A stretch of DNA of 64,000 nt from an uncultured Flavobacteriaceae bacterium (GTDB lineage: Bacteria; Bacteroidota; Bacteroidia; Flavobacteriales; Flavobacteriaceae). The stretch covers positions 30,271 to 94,270 of the forward strand of contig CALGUD010000148.1 of NCBI GenBank assembly GCA_937901915.1, read 5' to 3'. A program made the translations under genes and the position numbers. The notes below the pieces were generated by a model, which made no database searches, had not been told where the DNA came from, and saw only the letters and a list, made by a program, of their open reading frames with translations. Positions 45,852 through 53,242 of this stretch are shown here, one piece after another; the first letter of the stretch is position 1, and each line of letters begins with the position of its first letter.

Positions 45852-47375
45852 ATGCCAGATCTTTCGTTTATAAAAATGGAAACAACAGCAGATAAAATTA
45901 AAGCCATTGGCTATATCAATAACTACGATGACCTTAAAAAACAGTTTAAGGATTTTATCGATTCCGAGGCAGAACTTCCTCAATTAATGCCTTATTTATT
46001 GAACCTGTTGGAGCGTTTTGGCTACCAAAACAGCATTCATGCATGGGATCTTGTTGATGCGGTAAAGGATTTACTAAAAACAAAGTCAGCGCTTAAACAA
46101 TACATCCCCCGGTTAGTTGATTTGACCGGTCAAACATGGCTTTTTACACTAGCGGAAGCAGAAGTACAAAAGCGTTTTATTTTTAATGCCATTGATGAGC
46201 ATATTCGATTGGCTGAATTTGATAAAGCAGAATATTTGTTAAATTATGCATTCACGAAAGATTTGCTGAAAGACGATGAATTGGCTTCTTTTCTTACACT
46301 TTCTTTGTCGCACGCAGGTATGTATCAGATGATACAGATACTCTTACCTCAAATCCAAAAAAAGCATATTATCAATGAGCAACTGGTAGAAAAAGCACTC
46401 ACTTTTGTAACTACCTTTGTGTCAGATTCACACACTTGTCAAAGATTAATTGATTACCTCAATCATTTAGGCACATTATTGCCGGGGTTTTATGATACGT
46501 ATGAGAAGTATTTAAACCAATCAAATTTTCTTGTTTTTATAAAACAACAAACTGTTTCAAGGATAATAAACCCGGATAGAAATTACACTGTGTGGGACAC
46601 GCATCAACGTTGGCAGACGCCTTATTCTGTATGGCCATTATTTGAAAGCATGGAAGAAGATTTAAAAAGATACTGGCTACGAAAACAGCTGGAATCGAAA
46701 TTTGCTAATGGAATACCTTTACATTATACTACCCAGTGGTTTGCTTTAATAAAATTTAAGGATGAACATGAATTAAGTCAGGAAGATTTATTATCTATAG
46801 GGCGTGCTTATAGAATCTCTTCAAAAGAATTGTCTTTAGAAGCTTTTTCAGATAATGCCGCATGCCTTTTTACTAAACGATGGAATGAAATGGTAGAAGA
46901 TTCAGAAGCTCATCAAAAAGAAATTACACCCGAATTAAGAGAAATTGCCACAGAGTTATTTGCTAATCAATTATACAATTGGTTGGAAATAAAAAAAGAC
47001 CGTCCTATAGCACCTGTTTACCCTATGCATGGTATTTCGTTGGACTTACTTAAAAAAAAGTGGAAGTATACAGCCATAGAATGGGAAAAGGTATGGGCCG
47101 GTTACGAAAAACTAATGGACAATGAAAGTGAATTACCAATAGAAGATTTTGATTTCCCCGTTAGGTTTCACCCTTTGAGAGCTGCTTATAAAAATAAATT
47201 TATTGAATTTCTATTATACACAGATGTTCCTCTAGAGCCAGTCAGTTTCAGGTCTTACTGGTTAAAAATGATATCAAGTATTAAAGAAAATAATCCGGAT
47301 TTATTTTTACAAACATTAAACAGGTCAAGTATATATACTAAGCAGAAAATAGCACTATTCCTAAGAAAAGCTTAG
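45852..47375 (+). CDS. Hypothetical protein of an unrecognised two-gene operon (second gene)
   Basis: A 507-residue soluble protein that is again nearly all helical, with a Trp/Tyr-rich middle (YTVWDTHQRWQTPYSVWPLF) and a C-terminal region containing DFDFPVRFHPLRAAYKNKF. There is no signal peptide and no known motif. Translation is probably coupled to the preceding gene (2-bp gap). A second in-frame ATG at 45876 could be the true start. Its stop overlaps the end of a small minus-strand gene. Similar length and helical nature to its partner suggest a two-part complex. Confidence 0.65.
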   Translation: MPDLSFIKMETTADKIKAIGYINNYDDLKKQFKDFIDSEAELPQLMPYLLNLLERFGYQNSIHAWDLVDAVKDLLKTKSALKQYIPRLVDLTGQTWLFTLAEAEVQKRFIFNAIDEHIRLAEFDKAEYLLNYAFTKDLLKDDELASFLTLSLSHAGMYQMIQILLPQIQKKHIINEQLVEKALTFVTTFVSDSHTCQRLIDYLNHLGTLLPGFYDTYEKYLNQSNFLVFIKQQTVSRIINPDRNYTVWDTHQRWQTPYSVWPLFESMEEDLKRYWLRKQLESKFANGIPLHYTTQWFALIKFKDEHELSQEDLLSIGRAYRISSKELSLEAFSDNAACLFTKRWNEMVEDSEAHQKEITPELREIATELFANQLYNWLEIKKDRPIAPVYPMHGISLDLLKKKWKYTAIEWEKVWAGYEKLMDNESELPIEDFDFPVRFHPLRAAYKNKFIEFLLYTDVPLEPVSFRSYWLKMISSIKENNPDLFLQTLNRSSIYTKQKIALFLRKA

Positions 47376-47539
47376 TCTAACTTATCTTTTACCTTGCTGT
47401 AAAGATATCCAAGAAAAAATATAGCTATAAGAAAGAGTATTCCGCCTACAAAGAATTCGAGCACTTCCATTACTACTGTAAGGACAACAATAAATGCTAA
47501 TATAATAATTCCCAGGATAATGATTCCTATTTTTTTCAT
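47372..47539 (-). CDS. Small two-helix membrane protein (55 residues)
   Basis: Read on the minus strand from ATG 47539: MKKIGIIILGIIILAFIVVL, then a short acidic linker, a second hydrophobic stretch (FFVGGILFLIAIFFLGYLY) and a basic tail KVKDKLD before TAA. Two TM helices with positively charged ends and codon use like the neighbours support a real gene. It overlaps the previous gene's stop by 4 bp, tail to tail. Function unknown. No gene is seen in 47540-47818. Confidence 0.6.
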   Translation of the reverse strand: MKKIGIIILGIIILAFIVVLTVVMEVLEFFVGGILFLIAIFFLGYLYSKVKDKLD

Positions 47540-47818
47540 GCCGTTTTTATTCTATTAAGGATTTAATGTGTAGGTAAGTTAATGGTAAAGATTATAAATA
47601 AAGGAGTTTATTCGTTTTTATTTTGACTTATCTGCATAAAATGCCTCGGTTTCCAGACTCATTGTAACTCACTACGTGGGTTATAAAATTAATAGCTTTC
47701 AGTCATATAAAATCACCAGTTTTGGGTATTGTGGTTTTTCGAGTTTAGCAGTACTTTTCCAAATGATAAAAACCCCATTTATCACCCCTAAAATAATTGT
47801 AACTCAAATCTTAAATCA

Positions 47819-49822
47819 ATGAAATCTACAAACCTACTTAATATTGTATTACTCATTTTTGTTTCAACATTTTTCATTCAATGCTCTAAAGATGATGATC
47901 CAAAAGAAAACGAAATTGAAGTATCAGATGATATAACAGCTGATAAGAATACAGTTTCTCCGTTAGAAATAGTACAATTAACTTCTAAAAATACATTGCA
48001 GGCAGATATATATGAAGCCAACTTGGGTAATGTGTCACTTAAACTCGCGAAAGTTGATGATAATACTTTAATTTTGGTTGTTCCGCCAGACATCCAATCT
48101 GGAAAATCCATCCTGACTTTCATGGAAAATGAAAAAACAGTTGAAATTGAATTCAATGTTTTGCCATTAGAATTGGTTGCAGATCCGGAATCTGTTATTC
48201 AACCTATGTTGGTAGAAGTAGATTTAATTCTAAACCAAAGTCCAACAAACCCCGAATTAATAAGTTATGCCTCCAGTCTGGAGAGTTTAATGGCTGAATT
48301 TGAATCAGCTTACAATAGTTTGTCTATTGAGAACAAAAAAAAGGTAGCTACTTTTTTTGAATTAAACGTGTTCAGTAATATAGAAAGCAAAACCGCAAAT
48401 AATGAAGAATGCTTCAACGCCAATGTTAAGAAGTTTTTAGTAAGTAAAGCAACCCTGGCTTTATCTATAACCGCTTTGGTTACCTGTGTAGTATTTCCCG
48501 AGCCCTTCATTTCAAAAGTAGTGGCAATTGGAGCAGCTATCGTATTTGTTAGTAATGTATATGTAACGCAAGACGCTGCCATGGAACTTTTAAAGTGTGA
48601 TGCTTTAAAAGAAGTTTCCGATTTTGATTCTGAATTGTTTGGAGAAAAAAACAGTAAAGAGAGTGCCGGAAAAGCAAGCTTTGTGTACGAAAATCTTACT
48701 TCATATAAAATGACATTTTCCGGTGAGTTTTCGGGAGTTAGCCGGGATGATTTAACCAATCAAAATACTTTTTTTAAAGACATTGCAGAGAAAATTATAG
48801 ATTTTGAAAAATTGATAGAAAAAGGAAAGATAGCCTATCAAAACGCAAAAGAATTCTTTGGTATTTCTAGCGAAGTATCATCCGGTAATTCACAGATTTT
48901 GCCAGCTACGTCTGAAAATTCACAGGTTATTGAAATAGAAAATACTTTTATATCTTCCTTAACACTCGTAGCCAATGAATACGTTGCTATTAAAAGCCAG
49001 TCCATAACAGAAACCGATGTTCTTCTAACAATGTCTAATAAGACTATAGAAGATCAGGATTTTGAATTTGAAGTCACGGCTAATGACAATGTTTCTACAG
49101 CCAGTAAAATATTTTCAGCCCAGGTTAAAGCGTCAGATGGATTCATCCATGTTTTGAAAGGAAATAACGAAACTATCGGCGATGACTATGAGGTTATTAT
49201 TGAAGTAAAGATTACCAATGAAGAAGAAGAAGCTGTTAAAGATGCATTGGTGGTATTTGCTTCTGCCAGTGAAAAAGTTAGTTTTAGTGCCTCTTCAATA
49301 AAAACAAATGCCGATGGTATAGTAACTATTACGGCGAATGTATCAGAGGATAATAATGAAGACATACCTGTAAAAGTTTCTTTAAAGAATAATGCAGGAG
49401 AAATTATAAAGGAATCATCCTTGACGCTTGTCTATGATAATCCTTATATAGGCACATGGGTGATGGAAACTTTTGAAGAAGGGATTCCGTTGGGAGAATA
49501 TGTTACATTTCAGGAACAATGTAATAAAGTAATAAAAGAATGGACTTATACATCTGAAACCATTGTTATTGAAAGTGACACGTGGAGCTCTTCAGGTAAC
49601 TACAGGGAAAGAAATTTTCATTTAGCGTGGCAAGAAGGCTGTGTAATTCTTGACTATTATCAGGAGAGTATAGTAGATTTTCCATATTCGGATGGAGGAA
49701 CTTATACCAGAAACGGAGGTCAGATCACAACTACTGTTGAAGGACAAGAGGTAACCGGAACCGGGTATTTTATAACTGAGAATAAACTTAAAATTGGAGA
49801 TAAAACCTATAACAGGCAATAA
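47819..49822 (+). CDS. Large hypothetical lipoprotein with Ig-like repeat region
   Basis: A 667-residue protein. The signal peptide ends in a lipobox-like FIQC followed by SKDDDP, the usual start of flavobacterial surface lipoproteins. Residues about 25-125 resemble an Ig-like/IPT beta domain. A helical stretch follows, then an unusual internal hydrophobic pair of segments (about 215-255, ALSITALVTCVVF and AIGAAIVFVSNVYV) flanked by cysteines. A Big-1-like invasin/intimin repeat (about 470-545, EEEAVKDALVVFASASEKVSF, then NADGIVTITANV) and a lipocalin-like C-terminal domain (YIGTWVMETFEEG) end the protein. The role is probably at the cell surface; function unknown. Confidence 0.65.
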   Translation: MKSTNLLNIVLLIFVSTFFIQCSKDDDPKENEIEVSDDITADKNTVSPLEIVQLTSKNTLQADIYEANLGNVSLKLAKVDDNTLILVVPPDIQSGKSILTFMENEKTVEIEFNVLPLELVADPESVIQPMLVEVDLILNQSPTNPELISYASSLESLMAEFESAYNSLSIENKKKVATFFELNVFSNIESKTANNEECFNANVKKFLVSKATLALSITALVTCVVFPEPFISKVVAIGAAIVFVSNVYVTQDAAMELLKCDALKEVSDFDSELFGEKNSKESAGKASFVYENLTSYKMTFSGEFSGVSRDDLTNQNTFFKDIAEKIIDFEKLIEKGKIAYQNAKEFFGISSEVSSGNSQILPATSENSQVIEIENTFISSLTLVANEYVAIKSQSITETDVLLTMSNKTIEDQDFEFEVTANDNVSTASKIFSAQVKASDGFIHVLKGNNETIGDDYEVIIEVKITNEEEEAVKDALVVFASASEKVSFSASSIKTNADGIVTITANVSEDNNEDIPVKVSLKNNAGEIIKESSLTLVYDNPYIGTWVMETFEEGIPLGEYVTFQEQCNKVIKEWTYTSETIVIESDTWSSSGNYRERNFHLAWQEGCVILDYYQESIVDFPYSDGGTYTRNGGQITTTVEGQEVTGTGYFITENKLKIGDKTYNRQ

Positions 49823-49845
49823 AGAAATTTAATGATATTTTTTCT

Positions 49846-49884
49846 AAAACCCTGTCTTGTATTTCAAGACAGGGTTTTGTTTTT
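49846..49884 (+). terminator. Strong rho-independent terminator
   Basis: AAAACCCTGTCTTG (49846-49859) and CAAGACAGGGTTTT (49865-49878) form a perfect 14-bp stem with a 5-base loop, followed by GTTTTT. It serves the lipoprotein gene and could also work for the convergent regulator gene. Confidence 0.85.
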
Positions 49885-49912
49885 AAGAAAAATTGACTTT
49901 TGATTTTAAAAA

Positions 49913-50584
49913 TTATATCAAATCAAAAGCTCGGGCATATTCAGAAAATTCATAAGAAGTGACAATTCCAAGCTTACGTTTAATAATTTTTCGGTGAGTA
50001 CTGACAGTCTCAATTGATATATGAAGTTCATGAGCAATTTGTGAAGAACTTTTTCCCAATGCTACCAGACGTAAAATTTCTTTGCCTCTTTCTCCAAGAG
50101 ATAAAAATTTTTCAGTATTACTCTCTACAAATGCTTTTTCTGCCATGAATTGATCTAATTTGTGCGAAACATGCTTTAAATTATTAACGGGCATAGCTAC
50201 TGTAATAACATGAAGGGGTTTTCCTTTATCTTCATATTCAAAAATTTCTGTAGAGGAAATATACCATACCCCGCCTTTATTTCCTTTAATTTTTACTTGT
50301 TGGATAAAAGAAAAAGTGTCCTGCCTTTTTTCTTCCCCCTTCCTTTTTTTATAAAAAAAAGTTTCCATATCATTATTAAAAAAATTTAAAGGATAACGAC
50401 TTCCTGAGTTATGTAAGTCTTTTGCAGTTATACCTAAAAGTTTTAGTCCCTTTGCAGACATAAACATTAGGGAAAAATCTTTAATGTGGTGTATAACGAC
50501 AATCCCGGGTATCAATTCGGCAAAAGGGGAAAAAGTTTTAATCTTCTCACTTAGTAAAGCATCTGCAGAGTAATAGTTTTTCAT
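49913..50584 (-). CDS. PAS-LuxR-type transcriptional regulator
   Basis: A 223-residue regulator from ATG 50584 (MKNYYSADALLSEK); an upstream in-frame ATG at 50629 adds a poorly coding stretch. The N-terminal half (about 20-140) has a PAS-like pattern (IPGIVVIHHIKDFSLMFMS, GLKLLGI, then TEIFEYEDKGKPLHVITV). A LuxR/GerE helix-turn-helix closes the protein (LGERGKEILRLVALGKSSSQ, then ISIETVSTHRKIIKRKLG). It probably senses a small molecule or redox signal through PAS. It is monocistronic, next to the mobile cassette but not clearly part of it. Confidence 0.8.
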   Translation of the reverse strand: MKNYYSADALLSEKIKTFSPFAELIPGIVVIHHIKDFSLMFMSAKGLKLLGITAKDLHNSGSRYPLNFFNNDMETFFYKKRKGEEKRQDTFSFIQQVKIKGNKGGVWYISSTEIFEYEDKGKPLHVITVAMPVNNLKHVSHKLDQFMAEKAFVESNTEKFLSLGERGKEILRLVALGKSSSQIAHELHISIETVSTHRKIIKRKLGIVTSYEFSEYARAFDLI

Positions 50585-50668
50585 AGGCTGAAAATTTGGG
50601 TAAATAAATATATTAAAACATTTAATCAACTATGAAATTTTAACATTATTGAGTTGGTTCTATTAAAT

Positions 50669-50706
50669 AAAAAACCTCTCATTTCTGAAAGGTTTTCTTT
50701 GTAGCG
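50669..50706. repeat. 38-bp direct repeat, left copy (candidate attL)
   Basis: Identical over 38 bp to 52735-52772. It begins AAAAAACCTCTC, contains an AAAACCT/AGGTTTT hairpin of terminator type, and ends CTTTGTAGCG. The last 9 bases (TTTGTAGCG) equal the 3' end of the tRNA-fMet gene plus its flank. It marks the left boundary of the AbiE-like cassette; sequence before and after the repeat differs from the right copy. Confidence 0.8.
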
Positions 50707-50809
50707 ATTCAAGACCTTTTAGGGGAACTCTTGGGCCAAAATAGAGCTTTTTGCGAAATGGAGAAAATGTGCTATAATATGTATGTAATAATCAAAAAAA
50801 TGTATATAT

Positions 50810-50838
50810 TCGTTCACGAATTAATTATGTTCACGAAT
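50810..50838 (+). promoter_or_regulatory. Possible operator repeats of the AbiE-like operon
   Basis: GTTCACGAAT occurs twice, at 50812-50821 and 50829-50838, a 17-bp period, so the copies lie on roughly opposite or nearby helix faces. The first copy is also part of a near-palindrome TTCGTTCACGAA. A TATAAT-like box lies just upstream (50772-50777). AbiEi-type antitoxins are known to repress their own promoters through repeated sites; these are the natural candidates. Confidence 0.45.
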
Positions 50839-51876
50839 ACTGAACAAATAAAAATAATGAACAATAATGGTTTTGTAATGACTGAATTAGATATTTTCAA
50901 TAATGCAATTCATAATTTAGAGAAGGATGTCCCAATTACTTGGGACTGGAAAACCATTGCTCCTAATAAAGATATTGGTATAGATGGGGAATTGGATATA
51001 ACCCTGAATAATAAGCGGGTCTTATTGATGGTTGAGATTAAAAAAGATGTTAAAAATCATCAAATACTCAATATACTTAATTACAATAATGAATTTCAAA
51101 ACTTTCTATTGGTTGCCGAAAAACTATTCCCAAAAGTAAAGGAAGAACTTCGAGAGCATAACGTGAATTATTTAGAGGGCAATGGAAATGTTTATATAAA
51201 CCATAATGAGGTATTCCTATATATAGATACCAATAAGACACTTAAAACTAAAAAGGATAAAGGAAATAGGGCATTTACCAAAACTGGACTTAAAGTCATA
51301 CTTCATTTTTTATTAAATCCCCAGTTAATAAATCAAACACAGAGAGATATTGCTGAGATTGCAAATGTAGCCTTGGGAAATATTCCTTTAATTATAAATG
51401 GGCTATTGGACACCAACTTCATCTTAAAATTGAATAAGAATGAATACATCATTAATAATTATGAAGAACTCCTCCATAGGTGGATTACAGAATTTGAACA
51501 GACTTTAAGACCTACGATTTTTAAGCAACGTTTTAGATTTCAGAATAAAAATCAAGATTGGAAAGAGATACGGTTCAATCAAGAGAAAACCGTGTGGGGG
51601 GGTGAACCTGCTGGGGATATACTCACCAATCATTTACGTCCGGCAAAGTATATCCTATATACCAAAGAGACCGTAAGAGATTTGATGATCAACTATAGAT
51701 TAATTCCAGATGACGAAGGAGATGTTTGGGCATACGACCTCTTTTGGAATCCCCAATTTAACGAGAATACAGCACCCGCAGCATTAGTTTATGCAGAATT
51801 GATGATTGGGAACGATAAAAGAAGCAAAGAAACTGCAAACATAATTTTCAATGAACAAATTAAACCAAACCTATAA
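50827..51876 (+). CDS. AbiEi-like type IV antitoxin/transcriptional regulator
   Basis: About 349 residues from ATG 50827; other in-frame starts (TTG 50731, ATG 50758, ATG 50857) cannot be excluded, but the upstream ones would place the promoter-like repeats inside the gene. The N-terminal ~120 residues contain GIDGELDITLNNKRVLLMVE and then IKKD, a spacing like the D...ExK core of restriction-endonuclease-type folds. A winged-helix segment follows (INQTQRDIAEIANVALGNIP). The C-terminal half has WGGEPAGDILTNHLRPAKYI and YDLFW, the signature of the AbiEi_2 antitoxin family. It overlaps the nucleotidyltransferase gene by 26 bp. The expected role is autorepression and neutralisation of the AbiEii-like toxin; nuclease activity is not shown. 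Confidence 0.75.
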   Translation: MFTNTEQIKIMNNNGFVMTELDIFNNAIHNLEKDVPITWDWKTIAPNKDIGIDGELDITLNNKRVLLMVEIKKDVKNHQILNILNYNNEFQNFLLVAEKLFPKVKEELREHNVNYLEGNGNVYINHNEVFLYIDTNKTLKTKKDKGNRAFTKTGLKVILHFLLNPQLINQTQRDIAEIANVALGNIPLIINGLLDTNFILKLNKNEYIINNYEELLHRWITEFEQTLRPTIFKQRFRFQNKNQDWKEIRFNQEKTVWGGEPAGDILTNHLRPAKYILYTKETVRDLMINYRLIPDDEGDVWAYDLFWNPQFNENTAPAALVYAELMIGNDKRSKETANIIFNEQIKPNL

Positions 51877-52612
51877 GGAATTAGCAATCCCTTATTTTAA
51901 AGAAGTTTTTGACATTATCGATGATGTATTGGTAAAACTGAACATACCATACTACCTCATTGGCGCAAGTGCGGTAGCCTTAGAACTATTGAAAGGAGGC
52001 ATTAAACCGAGCAGGGGAACAAAAGATATTGATTTTGCTCTAATGATATCTTCCATACAGGAATTTGAAGCCGTGGTTGAAGCACTTCTCAAATATGGAT
52101 TTAACGAAGTAGAAGCCCCGTGGACGCTATATAATGACAAATTCAATATTGCCATTGATCTATTACCTTTTGGGGAAATTGAGGAAAAGTTTACCATACA
52201 GTTTAATGAGCGTTATACCGATTTGCACGTTTTAGGTTTTAGCGAAGTGTTACAAGAATCCGGGACCGTACAAATAGAAGAAAAGTCTTTAAAGATTCCG
52301 TCCCTTCCAGGAATGGTGATTCTTAAATTAATCACCTGGAGTGACAGGCCAGAAGATAGGGATAACGACCTCTATGATATTTTGAGAATTATAGAACATT
52401 ACTTTAATTTAAATTTTGATGAAATAGTAGAACATCATAATGATACCTTTCCGGAAGAATATGACTTGGATCAATTCAAAATTGCGGCAAGAGTATTAGG
52501 GAGAAAAGCAAGCCAGTTTTTAAATATTTCAGAAGCCATCAATGATAGAATTTTAAAAACTATAAACGATAACGTTGCAAATGCCAAAGATTCAGTAATT
52601 GCCAAACAATGA
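51851..52612 (+). CDS. AbiEii-like nucleotidyltransferase toxin, possibly C-terminally truncated
   Basis: A 253-residue protein with the nucleotidyltransferase core: YYLIGASAVALELL, then RGTKDIDFAL (the DxD metal pair) and a third acidic residue in FNIAIDLLPFG. A helical C-terminal domain follows. In type IV toxin-antitoxin systems such proteins transfer nucleotides, for example to tRNA ends, and stop growth during phage infection; this is family knowledge, not shown here. After TGA 52610-52612 the same frame continues for 26 codons (REWDLEYAVQILEEFKLGLI, ending TAA 52691-52693), which looks like the usual last helix of this family, so the stop may be a nonsense change. Start codon overlap with the AbiEi-like gene implies coupled translation. 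Confidence 0.72.
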   Translation: MNKLNQTYKELAIPYFKEVFDIIDDVLVKLNIPYYLIGASAVALELLKGGIKPSRGTKDIDFALMISSIQEFEAVVEALLKYGFNEVEAPWTLYNDKFNIAIDLLPFGEIEEKFTIQFNERYTDLHVLGFSEVLQESGTVQIEEKSLKIPSLPGMVILKLITWSDRPEDRDNDLYDILRIIEHYFNLNFDEIVEHHNDTFPEEYDLDQFKIAARVLGRKASQFLNISEAINDRILKTINDNVANAKDSVIAKQ

Positions 52613-52692
52613 ATAAGAAATAGAGAATGGGATTTAGAATATGCTGTTCAAATTTTGGAAGAATTTAAATTAGGTTTGATTGAAAGTAAATA

Positions 52693-52723
52693 AAAGGTGG
52701 CTGAGGCACCCGAAGTCACCTTT
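52693..52723 (+). terminator. Hairpin after the AbiE-like operon
   Basis: AAAGGTG (52693-52699 region) pairs with CACCTTT (52717-52723). The loop is GC-rich (GCTGAGGCACCCGAAGT). It starts at the end of the extended toxin reading frame, consistent with the operon really ending at 52693. Confidence 0.55.
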
Positions 52724-52734
52724 ATGTTTAAAAC

Positions 52735-52772
52735 AAAAAACCTCTCATTTCTGAAAGGTTTTCTTTGTAGCG
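52735..52772. repeat. 38-bp direct repeat, right copy (candidate attR)
   Basis: Perfect copy of 50669-50706. Here it continues beyond the 38 bp into GGAACTGGA, so that TTTGTAGCGGGAACTGGA (52764-52781) equals the 3' end of the tRNA-fMet gene and its flank. The distance between the two copies is 2066 bp and the interval holds only the AbiE-like pair with its promoter and terminator. Confidence 0.8.
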
Positions 52773-52781
52773 GGAACTGGA
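52764..52781 (-). repeat. Fragment of the tRNA-fMet 3' end
   Basis: 18 bp identical to 52944-52961, which is the acceptor/T-arm 3' end of the neighbouring tRNA gene plus 4 bases of its flank. Downstream the identity stops. The stretch 52782-52912 between this fragment and the tRNA terminator shows no gene; it contains a CTCCTTCGCTTTGCTCAGTC motif (52786-52805) related to the repeat on the other side of the tRNA. Confidence 0.75.
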
Positions 52782-52912
52782 TTAACTCCTTCGCTTTGCT
52801 CAGTCGTTGGACCTTGGGGTGTTGCTTTACAAAAAAAACATCATCATCCGCTTCGCGTATGTGCATTTTTATTTCCTTCCGAAGCTGATACAAGTATCGC
52901 TTCTTCAGAAAA

Positions 52913-52946
52913 TAAAAAACCATCAATTTTCATTGATGGTTTTTTT
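52913..52946 (-). terminator. tRNA-fMet transcription terminator
   Basis: ACCATCAAT (52919-52927) and ATTGATGGT (52932-52940) form a perfect stem with a 4-base loop, flanked by A6 and T6 runs, immediately after the tRNA 3' end on the minus strand. The A/T flanks make it functional in both directions. Confidence 0.8.
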
Positions 52947-52947
52947 G

Positions 52948-53020
<73 letters not shown>

Positions 53021-53087
53021 ATTTATATCTTAAGTGTATTTAAAAATACTTTATTTTCTATTTAATACTCAATCAGAGTAGGTACCC

Positions 53088-53128
53088 TGTCCTGAGCGGA
53101 GTCGAAGGATACTGTTCTATCCCGCGAT
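53088..53128 (-). repeat. Fragment of the tRNA-fMet 5' end with an adjoining intergenic repeat
   Basis: 53110-53128 matches the 5' end of the tRNA gene (53004-53022) with one mismatch in 19 bases: acceptor 5' strand and D-stem only. It is cut off by a CCTTCGACTCCGCTCAGGAC word on the minus strand (53107-53088), related to the CTCCTTCGCTTTGCTCAGTC word at 52786-52805 in opposite orientation. The intact tRNA is thus flanked by its own 3' piece on one side and 5' piece on the other. Confidence 0.65.
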
Positions 53129-53213
53129 ATTGGATGGCAAAGATAAAACCTTATTTTATTTCCTGCAATCTTTATACCATAAAAACTTTTTATGAATCAA
53201 AAGCTGTAATAAG

Positions 53214-53221
53214 TATATTTG
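53214..53221 (+). promoter_or_regulatory. Bacteroidota -7 promoter box for the symporter/era operon
   Basis: TATATTTG matches TAnnTTTG exactly and lies 21 bp before ATG 53243. A clear TTTG at -33 is missing (TTTTTATG at about 53187-53194). It would place transcription start downstream of the upstream TTG codon at 53219, supporting the ATG start. Confidence 0.45.
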
Positions 53222-53242
53222 ATAGTAAATTATTCACTACAA

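Noticed and set aside
48310..48759. A 149-codon open frame antisense to the lipoprotein gene
   Set aside because: The sense frame has a lipobox, start and terminator; the antisense frame shows no family, promoter or ribosome site.
38643..52612. Alternative genetic code or selenocysteine at the in-frame stops
   Set aside because: Two different stop codons are involved, both are used as normal stops by neighbouring genes, no selenocysteine-type hairpin was noticed after the TGA codons, and Arg or Tyr would be the expected residues at the confident sites.
52648..52926. A 92-codon minus-strand frame downstream of the AbiE-like pair
   Set aside because: It runs through two terminator hairpins, a tRNA fragment and the 38-bp repeat, so its translation is a by-product of repeat sequence.
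53110..53128. A second tRNA-Met gene
   Set aside because: Only the first 19 bases of the tRNA are present, with no anticodon or T arm following, so no cloverleaf can form.
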